Positions 51,935 through 62,144 of a stretch of 64,000 bases of DNA are shown here, in pieces. Numbering within the stretch: position 1 is the first letter of the stretch; each line of letters opens with the position of its first letter. Both the position numbers and the translations under genes were made by a program. This DNA is from Bin87 sp963663945 (GTDB lineage Bacteria; Chloroflexota; Dehalococcoidia; Lucifugimonadales; UBA3495), in the NCBI GenBank assembly GCA_963663945.1, contig OY760687.1:62001-126000 (forward strand), written 5' to 3'. The notes below the pieces were generated by a model that did not search any database, had not been told where the DNA came from, and saw only the letters and a list, made by a program, of their open reading frames with translations.

Positions 51935-52466
51935 TCGGAACCAGCCTACGCTCGCGCGCCTCAGTCGGTGGACGGCGTGAATGCGACAGCCACCGACTGG
52001 CACAGGATTTCGGGCACCGCTGACCAGCACGAATTGACCGCAAACGCCACGCAACTCCATACTGGGCCGGCCTCCGGACATCGCTCACCGTACCAAGGAA
52101 CCCCACGGACCATGCTCATACTTCACGCCGCCCCAGTTGCCGACAGTCTCGCCATCTGGGGGGAGGCTCAACCTCAGGAGCCGAAAACGGAACCGCCCCA
52201 CCACCCCTACTCCGCCACACTCGAGACGCTTGCCTGGGTACAATCCAGGAAGCGCCCGAGGAGCTCATATCCAGGAGGAGAGCGGCCGCCACCAGAAGGA
52301 GGCCAAGCTTGACGTCGGGATGCCGGATGAACGGCGACATGCCCGCCATTGTAACCGCCACGGACGTCGCGCCTCGCGCCCAGGCTCTGGGTGTGGACGA
52401 AGTTGGCATCTGGTCCTACGACCACGAGTCTGCCACCGCCCCTTTGCTTTGGGATCGGCCTGCTGC

Positions 52467-52657
52467 GAACCCGGCAGCATCGTCCACATTCCCAACAAAG
52501 GCTTCGGAGAGCGCGGCGAATGCTGGGCGAGGGCGTAATCACGTCGGCCGTGCTGGACCGGCTGGTACTCCACAGTCGCGCGCTCAACATCCGCGGCAAG
52601 TGCTACCGCTCCATGAGAAACGTCAATAGGGACTATCCCCGTGATGAAAGTGGGTAG
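52467..52657 (+). pseudogene. IS21-family IstB, C-terminal remnant of another element
   Basis: Two overlapping frames give SIVHIPNKGFGERGE and then MLGEGVITSAVLDRLVLHSR, ALNIRGKCYRSMRN, the typical end of IstB (NKxFxEWGEMLGDGVIATAILDRLLHHSHVLNIRGxSYR). The ATPase part is missing. It is unlike the IstB of the two intact copies. Confidence 0.75.
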
Positions 52658-53700
52658 GTGCGAGCATCCTGAACGCGCGCGTTGCCATCGCCGCGGGTCT
52701 CGTCTGGAACACTGCCACTCGGAATATCGTTTTCCCGGCGACGTTCCTGCACGCCGAGCGTCTCTTCCCTGAGTGCCTCCTCGAGAAGCACCACAATATC
52801 CGACGGGTCTTCGCCCGGTTCGTACTTCATGAGCACGATGATCCCGCGACCGTCATCGGGCGAGCGATACGGCGGAAATGTCCGCTGCGGCTTGCCGCTG
52901 GGGTTTGGACGATCCTCGCGTCAGTGGTAGTCGGACATCCGCACACGCGGCATCCAACGCCCGCAGCCAAAAGGTTGTCTCCGCGTGCCACGCCCAATGC
53001 ATGGACCAACCTTCAGGCGATTCGTAGCGGCTCGGTTCGCTGCTCAGCGATCGCGCAGGAGCTGTTTGGGATAGCGAATCTGCGTATATGCGGCGGGCGA
53101 CGTCCAGTACGCCGGCCCCCGGGGCCAAGGTGCTGGACGTCGCCGAAGGATACGGATGGCCGCCTCGCCATTCTAGAATTCGGCATCTCGGATGCCGGTC
53201 GTTTCGAGGCTATCGACACCGTAGTCCGCTCGAAGGCAGTTGCTTTCCCTCCATCTGCAGGGTCGCGCGTTATTCCGACTGCCAGCCCGGTCGTCAGCTG
53301 ACGGGAGCGTCAGCCTCGAGACTGGCCGCTTGAACCGTCAGGCTGGCGAAATCGGACACGGCCGTCGAATCCGGGAGCAGCAGCTGTACACGGCGGGCAT
53401 CGTCCGCCACGGCTTGGAGGCTACCCTCGCGGGCCCAGTAACTGCCGCGCAGGACCTCGACTAGACTTTGCGCAAGATTTAGCAAATTTATAAAGGCGGG
53501 GTAAGCTGGCCTGACCCAAATGTCACTAAAGGCCCAGCCATGCTCACCCTGCCCGATGCCATTCTAGCCGTTCTCGTCCCCTTCGCAACGCTGTTCACCA
53601 GCTCTACCAATCCGGCCTTCGCCACAGTTTCGCCGCGGACGCCTCTGGAGCCAACTGCCGTACGTTCATCCCAAGCGGAGGTGAGCAAGTAAGCATCGCA
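52658..53700. other. Long stretch with only weak coding signals
   Basis: A minus-strand frame at 52633-52836 reads MLMKYEPGEDPSDIVVLLEE, ALREETLGVQERRREND, acidic and protein-like but with no ribosome-binding site or family. The rest has no supported gene. From about 53690 the sequence resembles 23540-23760, the 3' flank of the first membrane-protein cassette. Confidence 0.35.
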
Positions 53701-53910
53701 CCAGGGCCCTTCAACGGCCCTTGTTGCTCCTGACAAGCTGAGGATTTAGTTTCACAACTTCTTTTGCCCTCAGCCAAAAAACACGTCGCCCGCTGCCACG
53801 GTCCAACTCACCACGGCGCCGGCCGCCACCAACGACGTGGGCTGCCGGTTTCATGACCGGCTCCAGATGCCCGAGTCTTGGCCGGACAGCCTCCTGGATA
53901 GCCTTTCCCG

Positions 53911-54336
53911 TCAATCGGTAACGCCGCCGCGCCCTTTGGGCATACTCCAGAGCCGCAAGCCTACAACCACCATCAAGATGGGCAGCGCCGCGCCCAGCAC
54001 GGACCAGAACTGACCGTCCGGCACGTTGCCGGGCGAGAGCGAAAGTGCCCAGTTCCAGTAGTAAATGATGCCCGCAGCCACCGAACCGTAGAACACCGTG
54101 TTGACTTCGAGATACCGCTTCAGGTCCACCGCCCCTTCGCCGTCCATACTGCGCTTGCCGACGTAGCTCGCCACCACTGTGACCAGCACCGCCGGCGCGA
54201 TCAGCCAGTTCATGTAGTGCCACAACGTGAACGGCGTGCCGCCAGAATGATAGAACCGCGTGATGATGAAATGGACAGCAACGGCCACGCCGACCAGTAC
54301 GACGTAAGCCGCCGCAACGCGAAGGACGTAAGACAT
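53911..54336 (-). CDS. Small four-helix membrane protein, copy 2 of 3
   Basis: 141 residues, starting MSYVLRVAAAYVVLVGVAVA after AAGAGGAGCGAC. Nearly identical to copy 1 except in the last loop, where it reads LSLSPGNVPDGQFWSVLGAA, as in copy 3. Helices as in copy 1; the conserved charged loop is GKRSMDGEGAVDLKRYLEVN. It is divergently oriented to the nuclease-like gene at 54710 across a conserved 370-bp spacer. Confidence 0.8.
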   Translation of the reverse strand: MSYVLRVAAAYVVLVGVAVAVHFIITRFYHSGGTPFTLWHYMNWLIAPAVLVTVVASYVGKRSMDGEGAVDLKRYLEVNTVFYGSVAAGIIYYWNWALSLSPGNVPDGQFWSVLGAALPILMVVVGLRLWSMPKGRGGVTD

Positions 54337-54444
54337 GTCGCTCCTCTTATTCCCGTGAACGTCTACGTAGTTATTGAGTTCGCGCAGCATCACCAAGGAC
54401 GGTGACTCCGGACGTGACGACGCCACACGAACCACTCACTTCAT

Positions 54445-54603
54445 CCACGTTATGCCGTGGATGACATCGAACCCACCGACCGGTCGGGCGAGCCCATGCC
54501 CACGTCTTATTTGACGTATTAGATTCAGGTTAGCCCACCAGTGTGAAAAGGCCGTGAATTATCAGGCCGTTTTTGTGCGGATATTGTGCAGATCCATTCC
54601 TGC
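54445..54603. promoter_or_regulatory. Conserved divergent upstream region, copy 2
   Basis: Shares GAACCCACCGACCGGTCGGG, GCCCATGCCCACGTCTTATT, TGACGTATTAGATTCAGG and ATATTGTGCAGATCC with the copies at 24285 and 62695. Lies between the divergent membrane-protein and nuclease genes. Confidence 0.6.
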
Positions 54604-54709
54604 TCCAACGAACCAGCCCGACATCTTGATGACGGCAGCCTATGGCGGTCAGGACTCAGGCACCAATAAACTGGAGGCATCCCCAACGACCAACGCCGAG
54701 AGCCCCCAC

Positions 54710-55362
54710 ATGCCCGCTGCTCGACGCTCCTTCCCCTACATCTGGACAACCTGGCTTACCAAGCTCCTGACAGGCGAAAGCTCCTGCGAATGGGCCGCAT
54801 GGTTCCGAGCCCACCACCAGGGCTGGGAACCACGCCTAACGACTTCAACTTCGCCCAGTGGCAGCTGAACCACACCGTGCTGCTGAACGACACCCGCCGC
54901 AGGTTCGAGGACAGCGGCTACGACGTCCGAGTCGAGGGTCAAAACGCCTTCCGGCTCCAGGGCCGCATCGCCACCCTCGCCGGCCAGCCGGACCTGATTG
55001 TCCCATCGAACGACCACATCCTCATCGTCGACGCCAAGACCGGCGTGGAGCGCGCCTCACACGTCGCCCAGGTCATGGTGTACATGTACGCACTGCCGCG
55101 CGCCCTAGAGCAGTACAGGGACGCCCGCATCGCGGGCGAGATCCACTACCCCAACCGCATCCAGCGCGTGCCACAGGGCGGCGTAGATCGCGGGTTCATC
55201 CACCGCCTCATCACGCTCATTCACCGCGTGGCGGCGCCAGACCCGCCACCCTGGACGCCCAGCGGGCCAGAGTGCCGCTTCTGCGACATCACGGACGCTG
55301 ACTGCCCAGAACGCGTCGAAGCGGAACCCGAGACGGAACAGGCAACCACCGACGACTTCTGA
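54710..55362 (+). pseudogene. Cas4/RecB-like PD-(D/E)XK nuclease, one-base frameshift
   Basis: Reads MPAARRSFPYIWTTWLTKLL, ESSCEWAAWFRAHHQGWE. At about 54829-54840 one base is missing relative to the copy at 62960 (GGGAACCACGCC against GGGAACGCCCGCC), moving the coding frame. The rest (NDFNFAQWQLNHTVLLNDTR, GQPDLIVP, HILIVDAKTG, QVMVYMYALP, ECRFCDITDADCP) is intact to TGA at 55360-55362. Catalytic D...DxK and QxxxY motifs and the four-Cys pattern match copy 3. An internal start after the shift could still give a nuclease lacking its first Cys. Confidence 0.8.
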
Positions 55363-55581
55363 CCAGCGTCATTGACCACCCCATGGTCGCGTCATGACGT
55401 CTCCGCACGGCACCGTCAATGGTCGCCCTATCACGATTCTCCGTCCACCAACCCTAACCGCACGGATGCCAACCATCCCGCGATATGGCACACAACGCCC
55501 CGAACAGCGACGCCGGTCGCCCCGTCGTCAGGGCGGCCGGCTTTGCCGTAGGTGAACGACAGCGTGATTAGTATGGGTTAG
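55363..55581. other. Convergent intergenic region
   Basis: Between two genes reading toward each other; no gene seen apart from the hairpin at 55512-55544. Confidence 0.5.
55512..55544. terminator. Bidirectional hairpin between convergent genes
   Basis: GCCGGTCGCCC (55512-55522) pairs with GGGCGGCCGGC (55531-55541) with one mismatch, followed by TTT. Well placed to stop transcription from both sides. Confidence 0.65.
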
Positions 55582-58500
55582 TTAGTTGTTCAGCCCTGGA
55601 ACGGTGATCTCCAGCTGTTCGGTGAGCTTACGGCCGTCTGAGGCGCAGATTGCTCCCTCGTCCTGGCAGTCCGTGGTGGGCGGCAGGACAATGGTGACGG
55701 CGTCGTTGCCGTCCGGCGTGATGCTGATCTCCCACCTGACGTTGTTCATGGCGCTGTTGGGCTCCAGCCGCCGTGCTTTCACTACTTCGCCTGCTGTGAC
55801 CGTGAAGGCGTGGTCTCGCAGGGTGACGTAGTTGATCGGGATCTGCTCGCTGAACCGCAGCTCGAAGGTGAACGTGGTGCCATCATGGGACTCAGGCACC
55901 TCATGTTCGGTGGCCGTGAGCGGAGTTGCCGCCACGACGGTGGCGGTGGCCCCGCTGTTCAGCGTCTCGTCGTTGCCGGCGTTGTCGGTGAAGGACACCC
56001 TGACCTTGATGGTGTTGCCGGCGTCGGCTTCCGCCAGGGTGTAGCTGCGGCCGGTCGCGCCGGTGATCGCGGTATCGGAGCTGCCGTCGTTGGTGAGCCA
56101 CTGGTAGGTGAACGTGTCGTTGTTGATGCCGTTGCCGTCGCTAATGCTCGAGGTGTCGGCCGTCAGGATCTGACCCACGCGGGCGTTGCCCTGGATGGCA
56201 GGCGCTCCGGTGGGCGCATCGTTCCGCCGAGGTACGCTTACGGTGAGGTCACCGGAGAGCTTCTGTCCATCGGCGGTGCAGATGGCGCCCTGGGCCTCGC
56301 AGTCCGTGGTGGCGGGCAGCGTGAGGGTTGCCGTGGCGTTGCCGTTCGGTGCAACGTGGACGGTCCACCGCTGGTTGTCGTTGCTGACCAGCCGGTTGGC
56401 TTTGACCACGTCGCCGCCGGTGACCGTGAAGGCGTGGTCTCGCAGCGTGACGTAGCTGAGCGCGACGCGCTCGCTGAACCACAGCTCAAAGGTGAAGGTT
56501 TGACTTCCGTCGTGCGACGTTGGCATTTCGTGGGTGCTGGCTGTCAGCATGACCGGGGTGTTGTTGGTCACGCTCTGGTCGGTGAAGGATGCAGCGACGT
56601 TGCTGGCCGCGTCCTGCACGGGATTGCTGCTGGGCGCGGTGTAGCTCACGGTGACGGTGTCGTCGCTGGTGGCCGTGCTGACCAACGTGAGGGTCACCGT
56701 GCTGCCGTTGATGACTACCGTGGAAGGACTGGCTGCCGGGTTGCTGCCCACGGTAACGGAATAGGCGCTCTGTGCCGGCGTGGAGTCGGTATCGAGGTCC
56801 TCGTTGTAGGCCACCGCCAGCGACACGCCGTTCACTGTCGCCGTCTCGAGCGCTGGCGCGGTGGTGTCCGGCGTATTGTTGGTCACCGCCTGCCCGCTGA
56901 AGGAGGTCGCGGCGTTGCCGGCCGCATCCTGCACCCTGCCTACCCCTTCGCCCGTGGAGACTGTGTAGTCAACCGTGACAATGTCCCCCGCCTCCACCGG
57001 CGGCGACAGCATCAGCAGCGCCTGGGATCCGCCAATGCCGCCACCCAAGACCGTGTGGGGAGCGCTGTTGACGCTCACCGTGAAGGCGCTGAACAACAGC
57101 GTGGCGCTGCTGTCCAGCGTTTCACTGTAGGTCAACTCCAGTATGCCTCCGTTCACGGTGGCCGACTGCAGCTGAGGAGCGATGTCATCGGCCGGGGGAG
57201 TCAACTGAACACCGGCGCCCTGGTGACGGATGTCTGCGTCCAGGCTGGTGGCCACGTCGCGGATGGTCCCGCCGTTCAGGACCAGGGAGTTGGGATTGAT
57301 CAGAAGCGAACTGTGTTCCCCATCCGTTGCGACGAGGGTATAGTCGAAGACCAACTGGTCAGTGCCGCTGCCGCGCAGGTAGTGGGCGGACCTGGCCGCC
57401 GTCATGCCCAGCAGGACCGGAACCGAAGGTGTCCCGCCGGACGTGTCGACGTTGACCGCCTGGCTGAAGGTGAACGTGACCTCGACCGTTTCACCCGCGC
57501 CGAAGACCCCGTCCGCGCCCGGCTCGCTAAAGGTGGGCGCTCCGATGATCCCGGTCGCCTCGGCGTGGCCCTCTGACGTGGACGGCATCGTGCCCTCTTC
57601 GTTGGAGCGGTAGGTGCGGTGTCCCAGGATAGCCGCGTCGCCGGTCGCCACGCTGGAGATGCTACCGGACGGCGCCAGGGAATTGCTCGGATCGCGCAGG
57701 GCAAGCGAGTCCCGCGAGAGGCGAATCTGGTCGAAGGAGATTTCGCCGTCGACCTGCCCCAGTGTGTGGGTGAACACCATCCGCTCGGTACCGGAGCCGG
57801 TGGGGTGATAGAGCAGGGAGGCCTGCCCGCCGTAGAAGAGGGCCACGCGCGGAAAACCGCTTGGATTGGTGTCGACCGTCACGGCTTCGCTCCAGACCAG
57901 GGTTACCGTCACCGTGTCGTCCGCGGCATACCTTCCGTCCTCGCCGTCGGGCTGGCTGAACTCGGCGTTCACTATCCAGGGCCCGGTGGTCTTCAGGCAA
58001 CGCAGCCCCACGTCCTCCGCGTGCTGGCAGTTGTGCTTCCCCACTGGGCTGGAGCGACAGTCCAGTAAGTGCGACTCGCCGCCGTCGCAACTCAGGTCGT
58101 CCAGCCAGATCGGTTGGTCCCTATCGCCCGGCGGAAAGATCCCGCTGCCGAAGCGGCCGCTGTTCACCGAACCGTCCGGGAAGCCCAGCGCCCGGCAGGC
58201 CGTGTCAGCATCCTCTGTGCTCCAAAAGTCGTCGCAGATCGTCCCCCATTCGCCTTTGTAGTAAATCTCCAGGCGGCCCTCGCAGGGTTCCTCGTCATCG
58301 GCAATTGGCGGTCCGTCAACGAGTCGGAGGTCTCCGGTATTGTCGTCTACCGTAACCGGCAGCGCCTCCATCATCGCCTCGTATTCGCCGCCCGATGCGT
58401 TATGGGACAGGGTTTCCAGGTCGTCCTCGCGGTTGCCGTCGTGTGCCGCGGCGACGGTCAGGGTCTGCAAGGTGTTCCAGTTGGCGGCTGAGAAGTTCAG

Positions 58501-61500
58501 CGTGTCGTTGAGCAGGCTGGATCCGGTCAGGGTCAGGTCGGTGCCGCTGTGCCCGCTGATGTTCAGGGCGACCGCCGCGGTGGGCTCGGTGGCCAGCCTG
58601 ACGCCGTAGTCGGCGTTGCCGCTCTCGGGCACCGTCAGCTCGAGCGGCTGGAGAATGATGCCCAGCGGGTCGTTGTCGTTGACGGTGACCGTCAGGTCGG
58701 CGTCAACGACATCGTATTCCGCCCCCGCCGCCGCGTGGGCCAGCGTCTCGGAGTCGGCCACGCCGTCATCGTCGTGAGCCGTTTCGACGGTCACCGTCTG
58801 GGGCATGTTCCAGTTGAGCGGGGTGAACGTGAGGACGTCATTGGTGAGCCTGTTGCTCACCAGTTCCAGATCGGTGCCGGTGTGGCCCGTGATCGTGACG
58901 CTCACGTTCACCGTCGGCTCCGTCGCGAGGGCGACCGTGTAGCCGACGCTGTCTTCTTCCTCCACCGTCAACGAGGTGGGGCTGAAGAGGATACCCGCCG
59001 TGTCGTCGTCGGTGATGGAGACGGTGGTATCACCTTGCGTCCCGGCGCTGACCCGGGGGTCCGGCATGGTCCCGAATCCCAGCGTCACTTTCTCGTTGTC
59101 GTCGTCGATCAGGTCCTGGGTGACCTCGATGGTGAAGGTCTTGGAGCCAGTATCTCCGTCATTGAAGGTGACGCTGGGCATCACGGTGTAGTCGGCGGCG
59201 CTGGCCGTGCCCTGGGGCACGGCCGTGATGGGGATGATGATGGTGCGCTCCGGGTCCGCGCTCACGCTCACGGAGACCTGCTGCGTGGCGCCTTCGGCCA
59301 CGGTGTAGGCAGCCTGCGCGAACGACACCGTCACGGTGGGGTGGTCGTCGTCGCCGATGGTCAGCGTCGTTTCATTCGCGGTGCCGGGGGTTATCCGCTC
59401 GGGGAGGCTGGTTCCGAACCCCAGCTTGACGGCCTCGTCGTCGTCGTCGGCATCGTCGTCCTCCGCTTCAAAGGTTATGGTTTTCTCGGTCTCGTCCGCG
59501 GCGAAGGGCACGCTGGTGGGCACGGTATAGTCGGCGGAGGTGGCGCCGTCCTGTCCCGTGGCCGTGATGGGGATGGTCACCTCGCGCTCGGGCGCCGCGC
59601 TCAGCCTGACGGTCACGTTGACGGTGTCTCCTTCGGCGACCGTATAGTCGCTTTGGGGGAACTGGACCGTCACGTGCGGATGGTCGTCATCGGCGATGTT
59701 CACCGTGGTCTCACTGGTGGCGCCGACCAGGAGGCGGTCCGAGAGGTCGGATCCGAATGTCAGAACCACCTTCTCCCCGTCGTCGTCAAGGTCATCCTGG
59801 AGGGCAGTGAAATCGACGGTGGCCTCCGTGTCGCCGGCGGCAACCGTCAAGGTATCCGATGTCAGAGAGTAGTCCTGGTCGCTGGCGCCGTCCTGGTTGG
59901 TCGCGGCGATGGGTATCTCGACGGAGTCCGGCAACGGACCACCCAGTGATACGGTGATACCGACGTCATCTCCCTCGCCCACCGTGTGGGAGTCGCTCCC
60001 GAACTGCAACGACACAGGAAGCATGTCAATGGCAACCCGCACGGTGCTTCCTGAGGACAAGCTGAGACTGGAGTTGCTCCAGGTGACGGAGATTCCGGCA
60101 GCATCGAAGGTGCCGTCCGACAGACGGAAATCCTGAGTCCCCACCCGCAGCCTGGTGTTCTGCAGCAGGCCCTGGTCCGGTTGTCGGTCCAGCACGAGTT
60201 TCAACTGGTTGCCGTCCTGTACAGTCAGTTGATCGACTACGTAGGCGGAGCCGCTGCGGCGCACCACCCGGTTGGACAGTGATCCCTGTAACGCCTCGCC
60301 TGGCCCCGGGTCGCGGAAGCCCAGGATTTGCGGCCCCCCGGCTGTGGCCACTTCCAGGTCGGCGCACCAGAATCGGAAGCAGCCGACGGTCCTCCCGTCA
60401 ACCTTGTGGCTGTTGCCCGCGTCCTGGCTGCTGTGGGTCAGGATGAGGGGGCGATTGTTGGCTGCGGTCCTGATGTTGCTGCTCCCGCTGGAGCCCAGGC
60501 TGTTGGCGCCGATGTTGAATCCGTTTTCGGTGTCCACGTCCGTGCTTTGCACGACGTAACTGTACAGCAGCGTATTGGTGCCGCTTCCCGAGATGTATTC
60601 GGCGCGGCGTGCCTGATCTCCCAAATTTAGCCGCGCCGTACCGCTAACGTGAACTACTTCCGCGGTGAACCTGTACTCGATTTCCAGGTTTTCACCGCCC
60701 TTGTAGGTATCCCCGTCCAGGGGCTGGGAAACCACCACCACGCTGTCAAGTTCCTCAGTTTCATCTGCGAAGACCTGCATTTTCAGGGAGTTTGCGGAAT
60801 AATCATCGTCAGAATTGATGTCCTCGGTGTGGTTGCCCAAGCTCCATCCGGTAGCGGCCTCGGGATCTTCACTGTCGCTGGTGGCCAGTTCTACTTTCCC
60901 GTTTCCACCCGCTATTCCAACTACGACCCAATACGTCGTGTTGGAAGCGAGGAATAGTCCATCGGAACTGTAGTCGATTTGCGCGATGTCGCCGGTGCTG
61001 ACGGTTCCATTGGCGGTCAGAGCCTCGATGGTCGTTCCGATTGTGTTTCCCGATGCGTTGTTCCTGATGCTGACACCGACTAAAGCGCCAGATTCTCTGG
61101 TCATGAGGAGCCGAACCTTGTTCAGCACGTATTTCGTGCTGCCTGTGGTGAACGTCGTTCCGATGACCCGAGCTTCCGCCAAGTTCGACGACTGCTCTCC
61201 CTGCGCCCGGTTGCTGACCGCCAGTTTGTCGGCAGGCGCGGAAGTGGCGAAAACCGATAGGCTGATGGAGTGGGTACTAACGAAGTTCCCATCACGGTCC
61301 CTGGTGTCGTCGCCGATGGTCCAGTGTCTAAGCCCATCTTGGTCATCGTTTATGTCCGCTACACGAATCTTGGCCGTTCCGCCAAACGCTGACACCGCCA
61401 CCCAATACGTCGTGAACGGCTCCAGGTAGGTGGTACCGTCCGGAGTGTAATTAGCGAATTGCCGCGCGCCAAGTGTGCCAGCGTCGCCCGACATTCTCGC

Positions 61501-61821
61501 GTGGGTACTTCCCGGCTTGCCCGCGTTATCATGCAGGATGACCATACCGACTTGCGCACTATCATCTGAACTCAATGTTACCCGGACACGATCCAGTTGG
61601 TGGCGAACGTTGGCGGTGGTGAATTTGGTTACCCTCCAATTAGTTTCGGGCCACTGGATATGGACGCCGCCGGATTGGGCAGTATTCTCCACTACGACGG
61701 TTGACTGCTGGGCGTGGCTTTCATCTCCGTTTCCGACCATCAACAACGCCACCAGCACAGCGAACATGAGCATCATCGTCGGAGTGCGGCGGCGCCTCGG
61801 GCCGAGATGTCTCCAGAACAT
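55582..61821 (-). CDS. Giant secreted protein with Calx-beta, SwmB-like and SRCR domains (2079 residues)
   Basis: The start ATG at 61819-61821 (GGAGCGGGGGTCAAGAAG upstream) gives a signal peptide (TPTMMLMFAVLVALLMVG ... SHAQ, to about residue 38). Order, approximate: two choice-of-anchor-like domains (40-175, 180-315; ATSAPADKLAVSNRAQ lies between them); a SwmB-type domain (320-420); three Calx-beta domains (605-935); and two repeats of TVEEEDSVGYTVALATEPTV type (945-1160). An SRCR domain (about 1165-1275) follows with CEGRLEIYYKGEWGTICDDF, ADTACRALGF, IWLDDLSCDGGESHLLDCRS, HNCQHAEDVGLRCL. Then come SwmB-type domains (1280-1750) and two SHDG modules separated by an Ig/FN3-like segment (1760-2079). 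No sorting tail seen. Likely a surface or released adhesin; calcium binding is inferred from Calx-beta. Confidence 0.88.
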   Translation of the reverse strand: MFWRHLGPRRRRTPTMMLMFAVLVALLMVGNGDESHAQQSTVVVENTAQSGGVHIQWPETNWRVTKFTTANVRHQLDRVRVTLSSDDSAQVGMVILHDNAGKPGSTHARMSGDAGTLGARQFANYTPDGTTYLEPFTTYWVAVSAFGGTAKIRVADINDDQDGLRHWTIGDDTRDRDGNFVSTHSISLSVFATSAPADKLAVSNRAQGEQSSNLAEARVIGTTFTTGSTKYVLNKVRLLMTRESGALVGVSIRNNASGNTIGTTIEALTANGTVSTGDIAQIDYSSDGLFLASNTTYWVVVGIAGGNGKVELATSDSEDPEAATGWSLGNHTEDINSDDDYSANSLKMQVFADETEELDSVVVVSQPLDGDTYKGGENLEIEYRFTAEVVHVSGTARLNLGDQARRAEYISGSGTNTLLYSYVVQSTDVDTENGFNIGANSLGSSGSSNIRTAANNRPLILTHSSQDAGNSHKVDGRTVGCFRFWCADLEVATAGGPQILGFRDPGPGEALQGSLSNRVVRRSGSAYVVDQLTVQDGNQLKLVLDRQPDQGLLQNTRLRVGTQDFRLSDGTFDAAGISVTWSNSSLSLSSGSTVRVAIDMLPVSLQFGSDSHTVGEGDDVGITVSLGGPLPDSVEIPIAATNQDGASDQDYSLTSDTLTVAAGDTEATVDFTALQDDLDDDGEKVVLTFGSDLSDRLLVGATSETTVNIADDDHPHVTVQFPQSDYTVAEGDTVNVTVRLSAAPEREVTIPITATGQDGATSADYTVPTSVPFAADETEKTITFEAEDDDADDDDEAVKLGFGTSLPERITPGTANETTLTIGDDDHPTVTVSFAQAAYTVAEGATQQVSVSVSADPERTIIIPITAVPQGTASAADYTVMPSVTFNDGDTGSKTFTIEVTQDLIDDDNEKVTLGFGTMPDPRVSAGTQGDTTVSITDDDTAGILFSPTSLTVEEEDSVGYTVALATEPTVNVSVTITGHTGTDLELVSNRLTNDVLTFTPLNWNMPQTVTVETAHDDDGVADSETLAHAAAGAEYDVVDADLTVTVNDNDPLGIILQPLELTVPESGNADYGVRLATEPTAAVALNISGHSGTDLTLTGSSLLNDTLNFSAANWNTLQTLTVAAAHDGNREDDLETLSHNASGGEYEAMMEALPVTVDDNTGDLRLVDGPPIADDEEPCEGRLEIYYKGEWGTICDDFWSTEDADTACRALGFPDGSVNSGRFGSGIFPPGDRDQPIWLDDLSCDGGESHLLDCRSSPVGKHNCQHAEDVGLRCLKTTGPWIVNAEFSQPDGEDGRYAADDTVTVTLVWSEAVTVDTNPSGFPRVALFYGGQASLLYHPTGSGTERMVFTHTLGQVDGEISFDQIRLSRDSLALRDPSNSLAPSGSISSVATGDAAILGHRTYRSNEEGTMPSTSEGHAEATGIIGAPTFSEPGADGVFGAGETVEVTFTFSQAVNVDTSGGTPSVPVLLGMTAARSAHYLRGSGTDQLVFDYTLVATDGEHSSLLINPNSLVLNGGTIRDVATSLDADIRHQGAGVQLTPPADDIAPQLQSATVNGGILELTYSETLDSSATLLFSAFTVSVNSAPHTVLGGGIGGSQALLMLSPPVEAGDIVTVDYTVSTGEGVGRVQDAAGNAATSFSGQAVTNNTPDTTAPALETATVNGVSLAVAYNEDLDTDSTPAQSAYSVTVGSNPAASPSTVVINGSTVTLTLVSTATSDDTVTVSYTAPSSNPVQDAASNVAASFTDQSVTNNTPVMLTASTHEMPTSHDGSQTFTFELWFSERVALSYVTLRDHAFTVTGGDVVKANRLVSNDNQRWTVHVAPNGNATATLTLPATTDCEAQGAICTADGQKLSGDLTVSVPRRNDAPTGAPAIQGNARVGQILTADTSSISDGNGINNDTFTYQWLTNDGSSDTAITGATGRSYTLAEADAGNTIKVRVSFTDNAGNDETLNSGATATVVAATPLTATEHEVPESHDGTTFTFELRFSEQIPINYVTLRDHAFTVTAGEVVKARRLEPNSAMNNVRWEISITPDGNDAVTIVLPPTTDCQDEGAICASDGRKLTEQLEITVPGLNN

Positions 61822-61902
61822 CTTCTTGACCCCCGCTCCACTACCGACTATGCCCGAAGCGCTGGACCACGCAGCCTGGCACCACACCCGAGGCTCGTAA
61901 AC

Positions 61903-61940
61903 CGGCGATGATGGTCCGCTTGGGCGCACCATCATCGCCG
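61903..61940. repeat. Perfect inverted repeat upstream of the giant gene
   Basis: CGGCGATGATGGT (61903-61915) and ACCATCATCGCCG (61928-61940) are exact reverse complements around a 12-base loop, followed at once by a second small palindrome (CCTGCCAGGCAGG). About 80 bases upstream of the start codon, it could be an operator or a 5'-leader RNA hairpin. Confidence 0.7.
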
Positions 61941-62144
61941 TGCCTGCCAGGCAGGGGGACGATGCTCCGTGACAAGCAGGCTCTGGCCTCGGGATACCCC
62001 CAGGGTGAAACCAGCTTGGATGACCGGAGAACAGTACCGCCGGCATCCCCGGCAACACTGACTGTGAGCAGGTAGCAGGTCTACCCTTCTACCCGCTTGC
62101 CTCAGATGATCGGAGCACGCCATCAAACTGTCTCGGGTAGCGGG

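Noticed and set aside
55810..57576. 588-codon plus-strand frame (and 58549-59949) opposite the giant adhesin gene
   Set aside because: Antisense shadows of repetitive Thr/Asp/Val codons; no start signals and no motifs, whereas the minus-strand product has a signal peptide and known domains.
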